NCBI GenBank assembly: GCA_034440595.1
Contig: JAWXCH010000217.1
Coordinates: forward strand, 1-7,201
Source of the DNA: JAWXCH01 sp034440595
GTDB taxonomy: Bacteria > Planctomycetota > Planctomycetia > Pirellulales > JALHPA01
Direction of reading: 5' to 3'
Length of the DNA: 7,201 bases
The translations under genes and the position numbers were made by a program. Below are positions 1 through 6,239 of this stretch, one piece after another (position 1 is the first letter of the stretch; each line of letters begins with the position of its first letter). The notes beneath the pieces are model-generated. The model did no database searches, was not told where the DNA came from, and saw nothing but the letters and a program-made list of their open reading frames with translations.

Positions 1-1
1 A

Positions 2-1234
2 TATTTAACATGCCGAAGAACGGCTTCGCGCGCTGTCGTCTTCGCCCTGTGCCTGGCACTTCTCTGCTCGAAGTCGGCAGTGCGTGCGCAAGTCGTTGAT
101 TTGCCTCGTGCCATCGAACCGAATCTGGCAATCGACGACGACGGTAGCCCCAGTATTGGCACCGGCAACGCAATCATTCCGCTGCCGCGAATCGAAGAAG
201 TGCCGCATCTAGCGTATGGCCCCTATGGATACAGCAGCGACTTTCCAGCACCGATTGTCGAATCGGCCGAGGAGGCGATTCGCCTGCCGGCGCTCCGGGA
301 CCGCGGGTACGGGGGGCCAGTTTTCAGCTCACCGGGCTTTGAGAACGGCGATTTTGAGGCGATTATTACCGAGGATGGCGTGATGATCCCCGGCGAAGAG
401 CCATTGCTGATTGAAGGTGAACAGCCGTTGGCCTCGCAAGGTGCCCCCTCTGGTTGGCGGAAGGGATTTGTACAACAAGTCTCGACACTGGCGACCTACT
501 TGCCCAAGCTGAATGACGAAGGGATGGGGCAAACCGATTTTGAGAACATGATCATGGTCGGCGTGCCGTTTCCGACAAGGGACACACCGCTGGTGATTTC
601 GCCGGGCTTTGATTTTCACCTGCTGGATGGCCCGACGCAGACCGATCTGCCTCCGCGGCTGTACGACATGTACACGCAGTTCCGCTGGCTGGCCAAGATC
701 AACGAGCGCTGGTCAACGACCATTGCCGCCACGCCCGGCTACTACACCGATTACCAGAACAACACCAGCGAAGCATTTCGCATCACAGGTCAGGCGTTTG
801 GAATCTGGGAATGGCGTCCAGAGAGTATGTTGATTTTTGGCGTTGTTTACCTGGACCGGGACAACCTGAGCATTTTGCCGGCCGGTGGACTGGTTTGGAA
901 ACCGAACGAAACGACGCGGCTTGATTTGATCTTTCCGCGACCACGCTACTTGAAACGGTTCCGCAAAGGGAGCTTTTTTGAGGATTGGTGGTATATCGCC
1001 GGCGAATTCGGCGGCGGACAATGGGCAATCCAGCGCGAGGATGGCAGCGACGATGTCTTTACGCTAACCGATTACCGCATTAGCGCCGGCCTGGAGCGGA
1101 AGAGCAAGGATTACTTCTTTGGCGGGCGGATTGAAGCCGGCTATGTCTTTGGCCGCCAGATTGAGTATCGCAGCAATATTGGTAACTTCGATCCGAGTGA
1201 TACGCTGTTTGTCCGTGCAGGACTGTTCTACTAG
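2..1234 (+). CDS. Outer-membrane beta-barrel protein, DUF6268-like (5' end outside window)
   Basis: The reading frame is open from the left edge to TAG at 1232-1234, giving at least 410 residues. A first in-window start would be GTG at 80, but the codons before it encode a clear signal peptide: Arg-Arg, then the hydrophobic AVVFALCLALLC stretch, then SKSAVRA before Gln-Val-Val. The true start therefore lies upstream of the window. After the signal comes a Pro/Glu-rich linker of roughly 110 residues. The last 250 or so residues alternate polar and aromatic residues in short strands rich in Tyr, Trp and Gly (for example WSTTIAATPGYYTDY and FGGRIEAGYVFGRQIEYRS) and end in LFVRAGLFY. A C-terminal aromatic residue is the usual mark of a beta-barrel inserted by the BAM machinery. 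The pattern fits the DUF6268 family, common in planctomycetes, whose substrate is unknown. The barrel is confident; the family name is from memory. It converges with the PEP-CTERM gene. Confidence 0.72.
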   Translation, partial: YLTCRRTASRAVVFALCLALLCSKSAVRAQVVDLPRAIEPNLAIDDDGSPSIGTGNAIIPLPRIEEVPHLAYGPYGYSSDFPAPIVESAEEAIRLPALRDRGYGGPVFSSPGFENGDFEAIITEDGVMIPGEEPLLIEGEQPLASQGAPSGWRKGFVQQVSTLATYLPKLNDEGMGQTDFENMIMVGVPFPTRDTPLVISPGFDFHLLDGPTQTDLPPRLYDMYTQFRWLAKINERWSTTIAATPGYYTDYQNNTSEAFRITGQAFGIWEWRPESMLIFGVVYLDRDNLSILPAGGLVWKPNETTRLDLIFPRPRYLKRFRKGSFFEDWWYIAGEFGGGQWAIQREDGSDDVFTLTDYRISAGLERKSKDYFFGGRIEAGYVFGRQIEYRSNIGNFDPSDTLFVRAGLFY

Positions 1235-1251
1235 GTTGTCGCGCGCAAATA

Positions 1252-1289
1252 GAGCAGCGTGGCCGAGACAAGTCTCAACCACGCTGCTC
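1252..1289. terminator. Nested hairpin between convergent genes, likely bidirectional terminator
   Basis: An exact 11-bp inverted repeat (GAGCAGCGTGG at 1252-1262, CCACGCTGCTC at 1279-1289) encloses a second exact 5-bp repeat (GAGAC at 1265-1269, GTCTC at 1272-1276), with a two-base internal mismatch between the stems. It lies 17 bases after the barrel gene's stop and 57 bases past the stop of the opposing PEP-CTERM gene. There is no good T-run on the forward side. On the reverse strand the stem is followed by TATTTG, a weak one. The position strongly suggests a shared terminator; intrinsic action without Rho is uncertain. Confidence 0.72.
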
Positions 1290-1346
1290 AAAGCATCTCG
1301 ATCCATCTAAATTATCCATGCATTGCGGCGATTCGACCGCATTTGC

Positions 1347-2435
1347 CTAGGCCGTGCGGCGAAAGCGGCGAGCCGCCAGCAGGCCGATACCGGCCAGGCC
1401 CATCAGGACCATAGTGGCTGGTTCTGGCACTGCCGCGATTGGTGGTGGGGGAGTTCCCTGCCCCCAGCCGGCTAGCACCTGATTCAGATCCCCTTGGCCG
1501 ACAGCGCCACTACCATCTGGATCCGCCAAAGGATCGCCAGGAGGAACGTCCTGTCCCCAATTGCCGAGGATCAAGTTCAAGTCAGTCTGACCGACGAAGC
1601 CGTCGCCATCGAGGTCGCCTTCGATACCGGGTTCATCCTGTGCAATAACTTCAAACTTCAAATTAGTGAGCCACATCGTTCGATCAAAGTTGCCATTCGC
1701 ATTGAAATTGCCAAAGCCGACGCCCCCGATCGCGTTTAACGCACCGAACGAGCTGGTCCCTCCCTTCCGGATCGGTGCCTTCTCGCCGTTAAAAGTCAAT
1801 GACCAGGGGTTAGTGGCCAGGTCCAGCGGATTGTATTCAAGAATAAACGTATTGAGGTTCTGGGCAACAACTGGTGCCACAGCGCTTGAATAGCTTGCGT
1901 TAGTCGTTGGAGTCGCGATGTCAAGTCGAGTGTTTACAGGATTCACCGCGCCTGGTAGATATTGCGGTGTAACGCGGCCGTTGTTTAGAAACATGGCAAA
2001 ATCGGTCAGTCCATCATTTACGCCTGTGCCCGCGAACCCCATGATGAATTGATTGAATTCAAGTGCCGTGCCAGTCGGTTTTCGAAATGTAAGCGAGAAT
2101 TTCAACAAGTCAGTGCTGTTTGTCATGTCCTTTTGAAAGGGAATCCAGACAGACGTGAGTCCATTGTCTGCATTGAAATTCAGCGCTTGCCCAATTCCGG
2201 TTTGATCGATTTTGGCCTCGCCAAATTGAGGCACTCCCTCGATGGCAGCGACTCTCATCTCATACTGCGCACCATTTGTGACGATATTCGGCGTCGAACC
2301 AACGATCGGTCCTTCAGCCAATCGAGTTGTAAAATCATCCTCAAAGATGACCTCGGCATTCGCCGATTGAATACCGCTCGACAGAATCAAACCGCCGAGC
2401 AACGCCAGCCCAGCCTTCTTCCACGTTAACCGCAT
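1347..2435 (-). CDS. Secreted dockerin-repeat protein with PEP-CTERM sorting signal
   Basis: This is a 362-residue exported protein. A signal peptide (MRLTWKK, hydrophobic core to about residue 20, likely cleavage after ANA at 27) leads into a 28-265 region rich in beta strands, Asn, Thr and Gly, resembling a LamG-like or jelly-roll sandwich; I recognise no catalytic motif. Two dockerin-type EF-hand repeats follow: residues 273-295 (GDLDGDGFVGQTDLNLIL) and 304-326 (DPDGSGAVGQGDLNQVL), both keeping the Asp ligands for calcium and ending in WGQ. A Pro-rich linker leads to the PEP-CTERM tail at 336-360: VPEPA, a hydrophobic segment, then a basic RRFRR end. In other bacteria such tails are processed by exosortase. 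A longer frame starting at 2525 exists, but the start at 2435 is preferred because it has a strong ribosome site and directly precedes the signal peptide. The role is probably cell-surface or extracellular; the ligand is unknown. Confidence 0.88.
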   Translation of the reverse strand: MRLTWKKAGLALLGGLILSSGIQSANAEVIFEDDFTTRLAEGPIVGSTPNIVTNGAQYEMRVAAIEGVPQFGEAKIDQTGIGQALNFNADNGLTSVWIPFQKDMTNSTDLLKFSLTFRKPTGTALEFNQFIMGFAGTGVNDGLTDFAMFLNNGRVTPQYLPGAVNPVNTRLDIATPTTNASYSSAVAPVVAQNLNTFILEYNPLDLATNPWSLTFNGEKAPIRKGGTSSFGALNAIGGVGFGNFNANGNFDRTMWLTNLKFEVIAQDEPGIEGDLDGDGFVGQTDLNLILGNWGQDVPPGDPLADPDGSGAVGQGDLNQVLAGWGQGTPPPPIAAVPEPATMVLMGLAGIGLLAARRFRRTA

Positions 2436-2442
2436 TTTGGTT

Positions 2443-2450
2443 TCTCCCTT
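2443..2450 (-). promoter_or_regulatory. Shine-Dalgarno site fixing the start of the PEP-CTERM gene
   Basis: On the reverse strand the sequence reads AAGGGAGA, seven bases before the ATG at 2435. It is the best ribosome-binding site in the window. It would lie inside the coding sequence if the longer frame from 2525 were used, so it argues for the shorter protein. Confidence 0.75.
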
Positions 2451-2548
2451 AATAAATGACATGCTCAGCAAAGGCGCAAGATTCATACCCCCCGCTAGAA
2501 TCGCCACAACGCGCAGCGAACGCAACTACCATTCACTGTAGACAAAAT

Positions 2549-2576
2549 AAAATAGTTCGCAACTGTATTGTGACAA
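2549..2576 (-). promoter_or_regulatory. Candidate sigma70-type promoter for the PEP-CTERM gene
   Basis: Read on the reverse strand, TTGTCA (2576-2571, five of six matches to TTGACA) is followed after 16 bases by TATTTT (2554-2549, four of six matches to TATAAT). Transcription would begin near 2542 and give a leader of roughly 107 bases. The -35 element sits inside the ATTGTGACAAT palindrome, so a protein bound there would compete with RNA polymerase. The call rests on consensus matching only; the surrounding A+T-rich sequence makes chance matches likely. Confidence 0.35.
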
Positions 2577-2609
2577 TTATGGTGATTATTTGTAAGTTCC
2601 TTACCATAA
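2556..2609. promoter_or_regulatory. Cluster of short dyads, candidate operator region
   Basis: Several inverted repeats are packed together: AGTTcgcAACT (just before 2567), ATTGTgACAAT (2567-2577), the arms TTATGGT (2577-2583) and ACCATAA (2603-2609), and GTAAGttcCTTAC (2592-2604) lying partly within the latter. They overlap and abut the candidate -35 element of the PEP-CTERM gene. They could be binding sites for a dimeric regulator. No known operator consensus was recognised, and A+T-rich DNA yields short palindromes by chance. Confidence 0.35.
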
Positions 2610-2620
2610 CCGGATTCTAT

Positions 2621-2643
2621 ACATTGGGAACTGTGCCCAGTGT
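2621..2643. repeat. Short hairpin in the divergent intergenic region
   Basis: ACATTGGG (2621-2628) pairs with CCCAGTGT (2636-2643) over eight base pairs, one of them a G-U wobble, around a seven-base loop. No T-run follows, so it does not look like a terminator. It could be part of the regulatory region or a chance fold. Confidence 0.3.
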
Positions 2644-3098
2644 GCAATTAAAGGCGGGTGAACATGGTCGACGCAACTTGTTTCTGTCATTGCGTTTGCA
2701 TGCTACGTGCATCATCCGATTATGAGAGAGCCGCTTCTGGCACTCCAATGAATTGACGATTGCATACAATAACAAGTTTCTACGTTCGTTCCATTTCGGA
2801 AACGAAAATCGCCTCTGTGGGTCCCATTTTTACTCCCGACGCCTAGTAAGCGACCGCCTCGCCAATATCCAGCAATCCAGCAGGTGACCGCGACCTCAAA
2901 AATAACACTGACGATCATTGCTGCAACGGCCGGTCGGCATCTGTTTGCACTGCACTTTTTCCGCTAATATGCAGAGTTTTGAAATCGCCACCAATCGACT
3001 GCCACCGACGGCCACTTCGTAATATTGGCTAGCGTAATACTTGGAGGCCTTTGAGTACCTGTCCTCCTGATTTTCCATCCTCAATCTCCCGTTAAAAG

Positions 3099-4373
3099 AT
3101 GCCGACCGCGACCAGCTTTAATACCATCCGCACCGAAATCGCCGGGCACAATATCCGGCAGCTTGCACAGCAATTTGGAACGCCAACGTTTGTCTACGAT
3201 GCTGTCAAGATCGTCGAGCGGATCAACGACTTGCGGATGTTTGACCATGCCCGGTATGCGCAGAAGGCCTGCTCGAATCTGGCGATTCTAGACTTGGTGC
3301 GCCGTCATGGCGTGCTAGTCGATGCGGTAAGTGCTGGCGAAATCCACCGCGCGCTGGCCGCCGGATACACTGCAACCGGCGAGCACAATCCTATCGTCTA
3401 TACGGCCGATATTTTTGACAACGACGCGCTGGATCTGGTTGTGCAGCATGGCATCCACGTCAATTGTGGTTCGCCAGACATGATCGACCAGCTTGGTGCT
3501 CGTGCGCCTGGCCGATCGATCACGCTGCGGATCAATCCTGGCTTTGGTCATGGGCACAGTCAAAAGACCAACACAGGGGGCGAGCAGTCGAAGCACGGCA
3601 TTTGGCATGAGCAGCTTACCGATTGCCTGCGACGTGCCGATCATCACGGGCTGGCGGTGACCGGGCTGCACATGCATATCGGCTCTGGCACCGATTTGGA
3701 GCATTTGCGGCAGGTATGCGACAGCATGGATCGTACCGTATGCGAGGTAGGGCGATCCATCACGACCATTAGTGCCGGTGGTGGTCTGCCAGTTCCCTAC
3801 AACGATCAGCAGTCGTACGTTGACCTGGACGCCTATTATCAGTTGTGGGACGCAGTGCGGAAGAACCTGGAGGATGCATTTGGTCACACAATCACTTTGG
3901 AAATCGAACCAGGGAGATATTTGACCGCGGAAGCCGGTTATCTGATTACCGAGATTCGCGCGATCAAGCAGATGGGGAACAACACGTTCTACTTGTTGGA
4001 CGCTGGCTTTAACAACCTGGCGCGGCCGATTCTGTACGGCTCCTATCATCCGATGTCGATTGTGCCCAGCAGCGGCGATGGCCAGTCGCGCGAACTGGTC
4101 GATGTGGTCGTCGGTGGGCCGCTCTGTGAATCTGGGGATATTTTTACGCAGGAAGAAGGGGGCTTTGTCTGCACGCGGAGTCTGCCGGTTGCACGCGTCG
4201 GTGAACACGTAGTTTTGGAAGTTGCCGGTGCTTACGGATTCGTGATGGGATCCAACTACAACAGCAAGCCGCTGGCCGCTGAGGTGCTATTGGAGGATGG
4301 CCAGGCGCATCTCATTCGCGCAAGGCAGACGTTTGAAGACCTGATCCGCGGCGAGATCATTCCAGGCCGGTAG
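3099..4373 (+). CDS. lysA: Diaminopimelate decarboxylase
   Basis: This cytoplasmic PLP enzyme converts meso-2,6-diaminopimelate to L-lysine and CO2, the last step of lysine synthesis. The 424-residue product matches the E. coli LysA type almost block for block and has its usual length. Lys56 in YAQKACSN is the PLP lysine of the N-terminal alanine-racemase-like barrel. Further landmarks are the SQKTNTGGE-SKHGIW segment (154-169), HIGSG (193-197), the PLP-phosphate glycine loop SAGGG (225-229), EPGR (270-273), and CESGD (343-347) with the active-site Cys343. AYG (378-380) and SNYNSKP near the C terminus complete the beta domain. An in-frame TAA at 3093 makes ATG 3099 the first usable start; no good Shine-Dalgarno site precedes it. 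The next gene begins 36 bases downstream, suggesting an operon. Nothing looks truncated. A decarboxylase for another substrate is possible but unlikely given the conserved active site. Confidence 0.95.
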   Translation: MPTATSFNTIRTEIAGHNIRQLAQQFGTPTFVYDAVKIVERINDLRMFDHARYAQKACSNLAILDLVRRHGVLVDAVSAGEIHRALAAGYTATGEHNPIVYTADIFDNDALDLVVQHGIHVNCGSPDMIDQLGARAPGRSITLRINPGFGHGHSQKTNTGGEQSKHGIWHEQLTDCLRRADHHGLAVTGLHMHIGSGTDLEHLRQVCDSMDRTVCEVGRSITTISAGGGLPVPYNDQQSYVDLDAYYQLWDAVRKNLEDAFGHTITLEIEPGRYLTAEAGYLITEIRAIKQMGNNTFYLLDAGFNNLARPILYGSYHPMSIVPSSGDGQSRELVDVVVGGPLCESGDIFTQEEGGFVCTRSLPVARVGEHVVLEVAGAYGFVMGSNYNSKPLAAEVLLEDGQAHLIRARQTFEDLIRGEIIPGR

Positions 4374-4409
4374 AAATTTTTGCGGCGTGGACCCTTCAGT
4401 TCTAGTAGT

Positions 4410-6005
4410 ATGCGAATCGCAATTCTTTACAATCAGCCGCGGTTGAATGCCAGCGATGCCGATGCCGCTTCGGAGGCTGGGGTGTTGGATTCGGTTGCAG
4501 GATTTGAGCAGGTCTGCAACGCAATCGATTACGAAACGTTTCGACTGCCGCTGGCGAATGATCTGGCAGAACTGCTGGCGCGGCTTACGGCCGAAAGCCC
4601 GGACGTGGTGGTCAATTTCTGCGAAGAATTTGCCGGCAGTACCGCGAACGAAGCGCACGTCGCCGCGCTTTTGGAGCTATTAGGAATCCCCTTCACGGGC
4701 GCAAGTGCCGATTGTCTGTCGCTGGTACACGACAAAGCCCGGACGAAATGGCTGTTGCTTGGGGCCGGCATTCGCACCGCGGAATTCGGTCGCATCGCGG
4801 CGGACAATTGCGACGAGCAGTCGCCCGATTGGCAGCAAGCAATTACGCAGGTCCGCCAAGGAATTGAGCTTTTTATCAAACCGGCCGCCGAGGATGCCAG
4901 CCTGGGGATCGATCGTTATAGCGTCGTGGCCGACGAAGAATCGCTATGCAAGCAGGTGCAAAAAATACAGCATAAATATGGCGATGTATTGATCGAACGC
5001 TATATCGCCGGGCGAGAGTTCAATGTTGGCCTGATCGAGCTGCCAGAACTGCGCGTGCTACCGATATCGGAAATCGAATTTCAGACCTGCGATGAGTTTC
5101 CCTATCCGATCGTGACATACGACAGTAAATGGACCCCTGACAGCACCGACTATCGGACTACCCCGGTTCGTTGTCCGGCGAATGTTGATGCCGAGTTGGC
5201 AGGCCGAATCGATGCGGTCGCACGTCGTGCCTATCGCGCAACCGGCTGCCGCGACTATGCACGAGTTGATTTGCGAGTGACCGTTGATGGTGAGATCTAT
5301 GTGCTGGAGGTGAATGCGAATCCAGACGCAGGCCCAGAGACCGGGCTGGGTTATGCAATGGGGGTTGCCGGTATCGAATACGCACAGTTTGTGCGTCAAC
5401 TTATCGATGCAGCTTTGCAACGCCGCGCAGTGCGGCAAAATCAACGACCGTCCGACAGTCAGCAGTTGGATTCTTTCTCAAATCAAGTGGAACAGGTAGG
5501 CGGCACTCAACTTGCTGCTGCTCCACCGGTGCGATTTCGCCCTCTTTGTGAACATGATCGACTGGCAATTCTCGATATTTTGCGAGATTGTGGGTCGTTT
5601 CGACCGGACGAAATCGAAGTCGCCGATGAGATTCTGCAAGAATCGCTACGCGACGGCCCGGCGGGGCATTATCAGAATCTGGTCGCCGAGTTGGACGGCC
5701 AGGCCATTGGCTGGAGCTGCCACGGGCTGGTCCCTTTGACCGACGCGACATTTGATCTGTACTGGATTGCCGTGCATCCCCAGTGGCAAAAAATTGGGGT
5801 CGGCCGGCAACTTTTGCAGCAGGTCGAGGAGCAGTTGCGTGCCGCTGGTACACGTTGGCTTTTGGCTGAAACGTCGTCAATTGAGTTGTATGCCAAGACC
5901 AGGAGTTTTTACCTGCGGCAAGGTTACGTGGTGGTCGGAGAGATCGCGGATTTTTATCGACGGGACGACGGTAAAGTCACATTTGGCAAGCGACTTATGC
6001 GGTAA
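4410..6005 (+). CDS. ATP-grasp ligase fused to GNAT N-acetyltransferase
   Basis: This 531-residue protein has two enzymes in one chain. Residues 1 to about 335 form a D-Ala-D-Ala-ligase-like ATP-grasp module: NFCEEFAGS (69-77), GIPFTG and DKARTK (108-113), the ATP lysine in IKP (Lys157), IERYIAGREF (195-204), and a Mg-binding set Asp287, Glu300, Asn302. A Gln/Ser-rich linker (about 338-372) joins a GNAT module (about 375-528) with the acetyl-CoA loop Q460-K-I-G-V-G465 and a typical SFYLRQGY (499-506). The expected chemistry is ATP-driven amide bond formation plus acetyl transfer to an amine; substrates are unknown. It is unlikely to be plain Ddl: the PGMT segment is replaced by NPDAGPETG, and by my alignment Ddl positions Ser150 and Tyr216 are Ala163 and Trp241. 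ATG 4410 is chosen over the TTG at 4380 because the extra ten residues (MRRGPFSSSS) look non-native and MRIAILYNQP is a normal domain start. Neither start has a strong ribosome site. It probably shares a transcript with lysA. Confidence 0.85.
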   Translation: MRIAILYNQPRLNASDADAASEAGVLDSVAGFEQVCNAIDYETFRLPLANDLAELLARLTAESPDVVVNFCEEFAGSTANEAHVAALLELLGIPFTGASADCLSLVHDKARTKWLLLGAGIRTAEFGRIAADNCDEQSPDWQQAITQVRQGIELFIKPAAEDASLGIDRYSVVADEESLCKQVQKIQHKYGDVLIERYIAGREFNVGLIELPELRVLPISEIEFQTCDEFPYPIVTYDSKWTPDSTDYRTTPVRCPANVDAELAGRIDAVARRAYRATGCRDYARVDLRVTVDGEIYVLEVNANPDAGPETGLGYAMGVAGIEYAQFVRQLIDAALQRRAVRQNQRPSDSQQLDSFSNQVEQVGGTQLAAAPPVRFRPLCEHDRLAILDILRDCGSFRPDEIEVADEILQESLRDGPAGHYQNLVAELDGQAIGWSCHGLVPLTDATFDLYWIAVHPQWQKIGVGRQLLQQVEEQLRAAGTRWLLAETSSIELYAKTRSFYLRQGYVVVGEIADFYRRDDGKVTFGKRLMR

Positions 6006-6011
6006 AAATTT

Positions 6012-6075
6012 CAACCCGATGCGCCAGCGAGGCGCAGCGCCGTTTGGCTGTTTTCCTCGCTGGCGCGTCGGGTTG
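6012..6075. repeat. 21-bp near-perfect palindrome, probable dispersed planctomycete repeat and terminator
   Basis: Arms 6012-6032 and 6055-6075 pair over 21 positions with a single G-U wobble (T6020 opposite G6067); twelve consecutive pairs, GCGCCAGCGAGG with CCTCGCTGGCGC, are exact. The 22-base loop holds a small inner CAGC/GCTG stem. It starts six bases after the stop of the ATP-grasp/GNAT gene. TTTTT follows shortly at 6083-6087, and AAAAATTT precedes it, giving a T-run on the other strand. It is well placed to end the lysA transcript in a Rho-independent way. From memory, the CAACCCGA-GCG-CAGCGAGG core resembles a short palindrome scattered through many planctomycete genomes; this needs a genome count. 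Confidence 0.8.
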
Positions 6076-6239
6076 CTATGGGTTTTTCGCATGCCATGGT
6101 GCTAGGGCATTTTTGCCCGCCGCTGATATACGCCCCTAAATCCTTGCGTCTCCGGCTTTCGTCCTGCGTGGTAAGCTCTTAGAATGCCAACAGGCGAGCA
6201 TCACGACCATACGTCACCGAAACCAGAGCAGATTTTCCC
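6076..6239 (+). promoter_or_regulatory. hpt leader: small hairpins and a candidate -10 box
   Basis: TAGAAT at 6180-6185 matches the sigma70 -10 consensus in five of six bases and lies 54 bases before the hpt start. Nothing convincing sits at -35 (TTTCGT at 6157-6162 at best). Upstream, GGGCA (6105-6109) pairs with TGCCC (6114-6118) around TTTT, and the alternative ATGCC (6091-6095) can pair with GGCAT (6106-6110), which is followed by TTTT. The two folds exclude each other. They may be remnants of the terminator zone of the preceding operon. Only the -10 call concerns hpt itself. Confidence 0.3.

Larger units (their letters stand above)
2436..3098. other. Gene-poor divergent intergenic region
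   Basis: This 663-base stretch separates the reverse PEP-CTERM gene from forward lysA. It is visibly richer in A and T than the flanking genes. The open frames inside it (2456-2725 forward, 2712-2918 and 2896-3084 reverse) are short, have no recognisable domain and lack convincing ribosome sites, so I do not call them. The half nearest the PEP-CTERM gene holds the candidate promoter and dyads. In the lysA-proximal half I see no convincing promoter, riboswitch or RNA gene. GGAGG (3043-3047) and CCTCC (3063-3067) could form a weak stem. Confidence 0.6.

Noticed and set aside
10..99. ATG at 10 as the start of the barrel protein
   Set aside because: It is in another frame and stops at TGA after 29 codons; the signal peptide is encoded in the frame open from the left edge.
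2436..2525. 30-residue N-terminal extension of the PEP-CTERM protein
   Set aside because: It would put the strong ribosome site inside the coding region and place the signal peptide away from the N terminus.
2700..3098. Lysine riboswitch upstream of lysA
   Set aside because: I could not find the conserved L-box core or a terminator hairpin next to the start codon.
3315..4208. Reverse-strand open frame of 297 residues inside lysA
   Set aside because: It lies wholly antisense to a gene with every LysA motif intact, shows no domain of its own, and is explained by codon bias of lysA.
4380..4409. TTG start giving ten more residues to the fusion protein
   Set aside because: No ribosome site, and the extra MRRGPFSSSS does not look like the start of an ATP-grasp domain.
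4410..5420. Annotation of the ligase module as D-alanine-D-alanine ligase (ddl)
   Set aside because: Overall fold motifs agree, but D-Ala contact positions differ and a GNAT domain is fused, so the specific name is not justified.
5401..5880. Reverse-strand open frame of 159 residues inside the ATP-grasp/GNAT gene
   Set aside because: Arg/Pro-rich shadow of the GNAT coding frame with no recognisable motif.
5877..6092. Small reverse frame containing NPTRQRG and WRIGLKFLP across the palindrome
   Set aside because: It is a translation of the palindromic repeat arms, not a gene.
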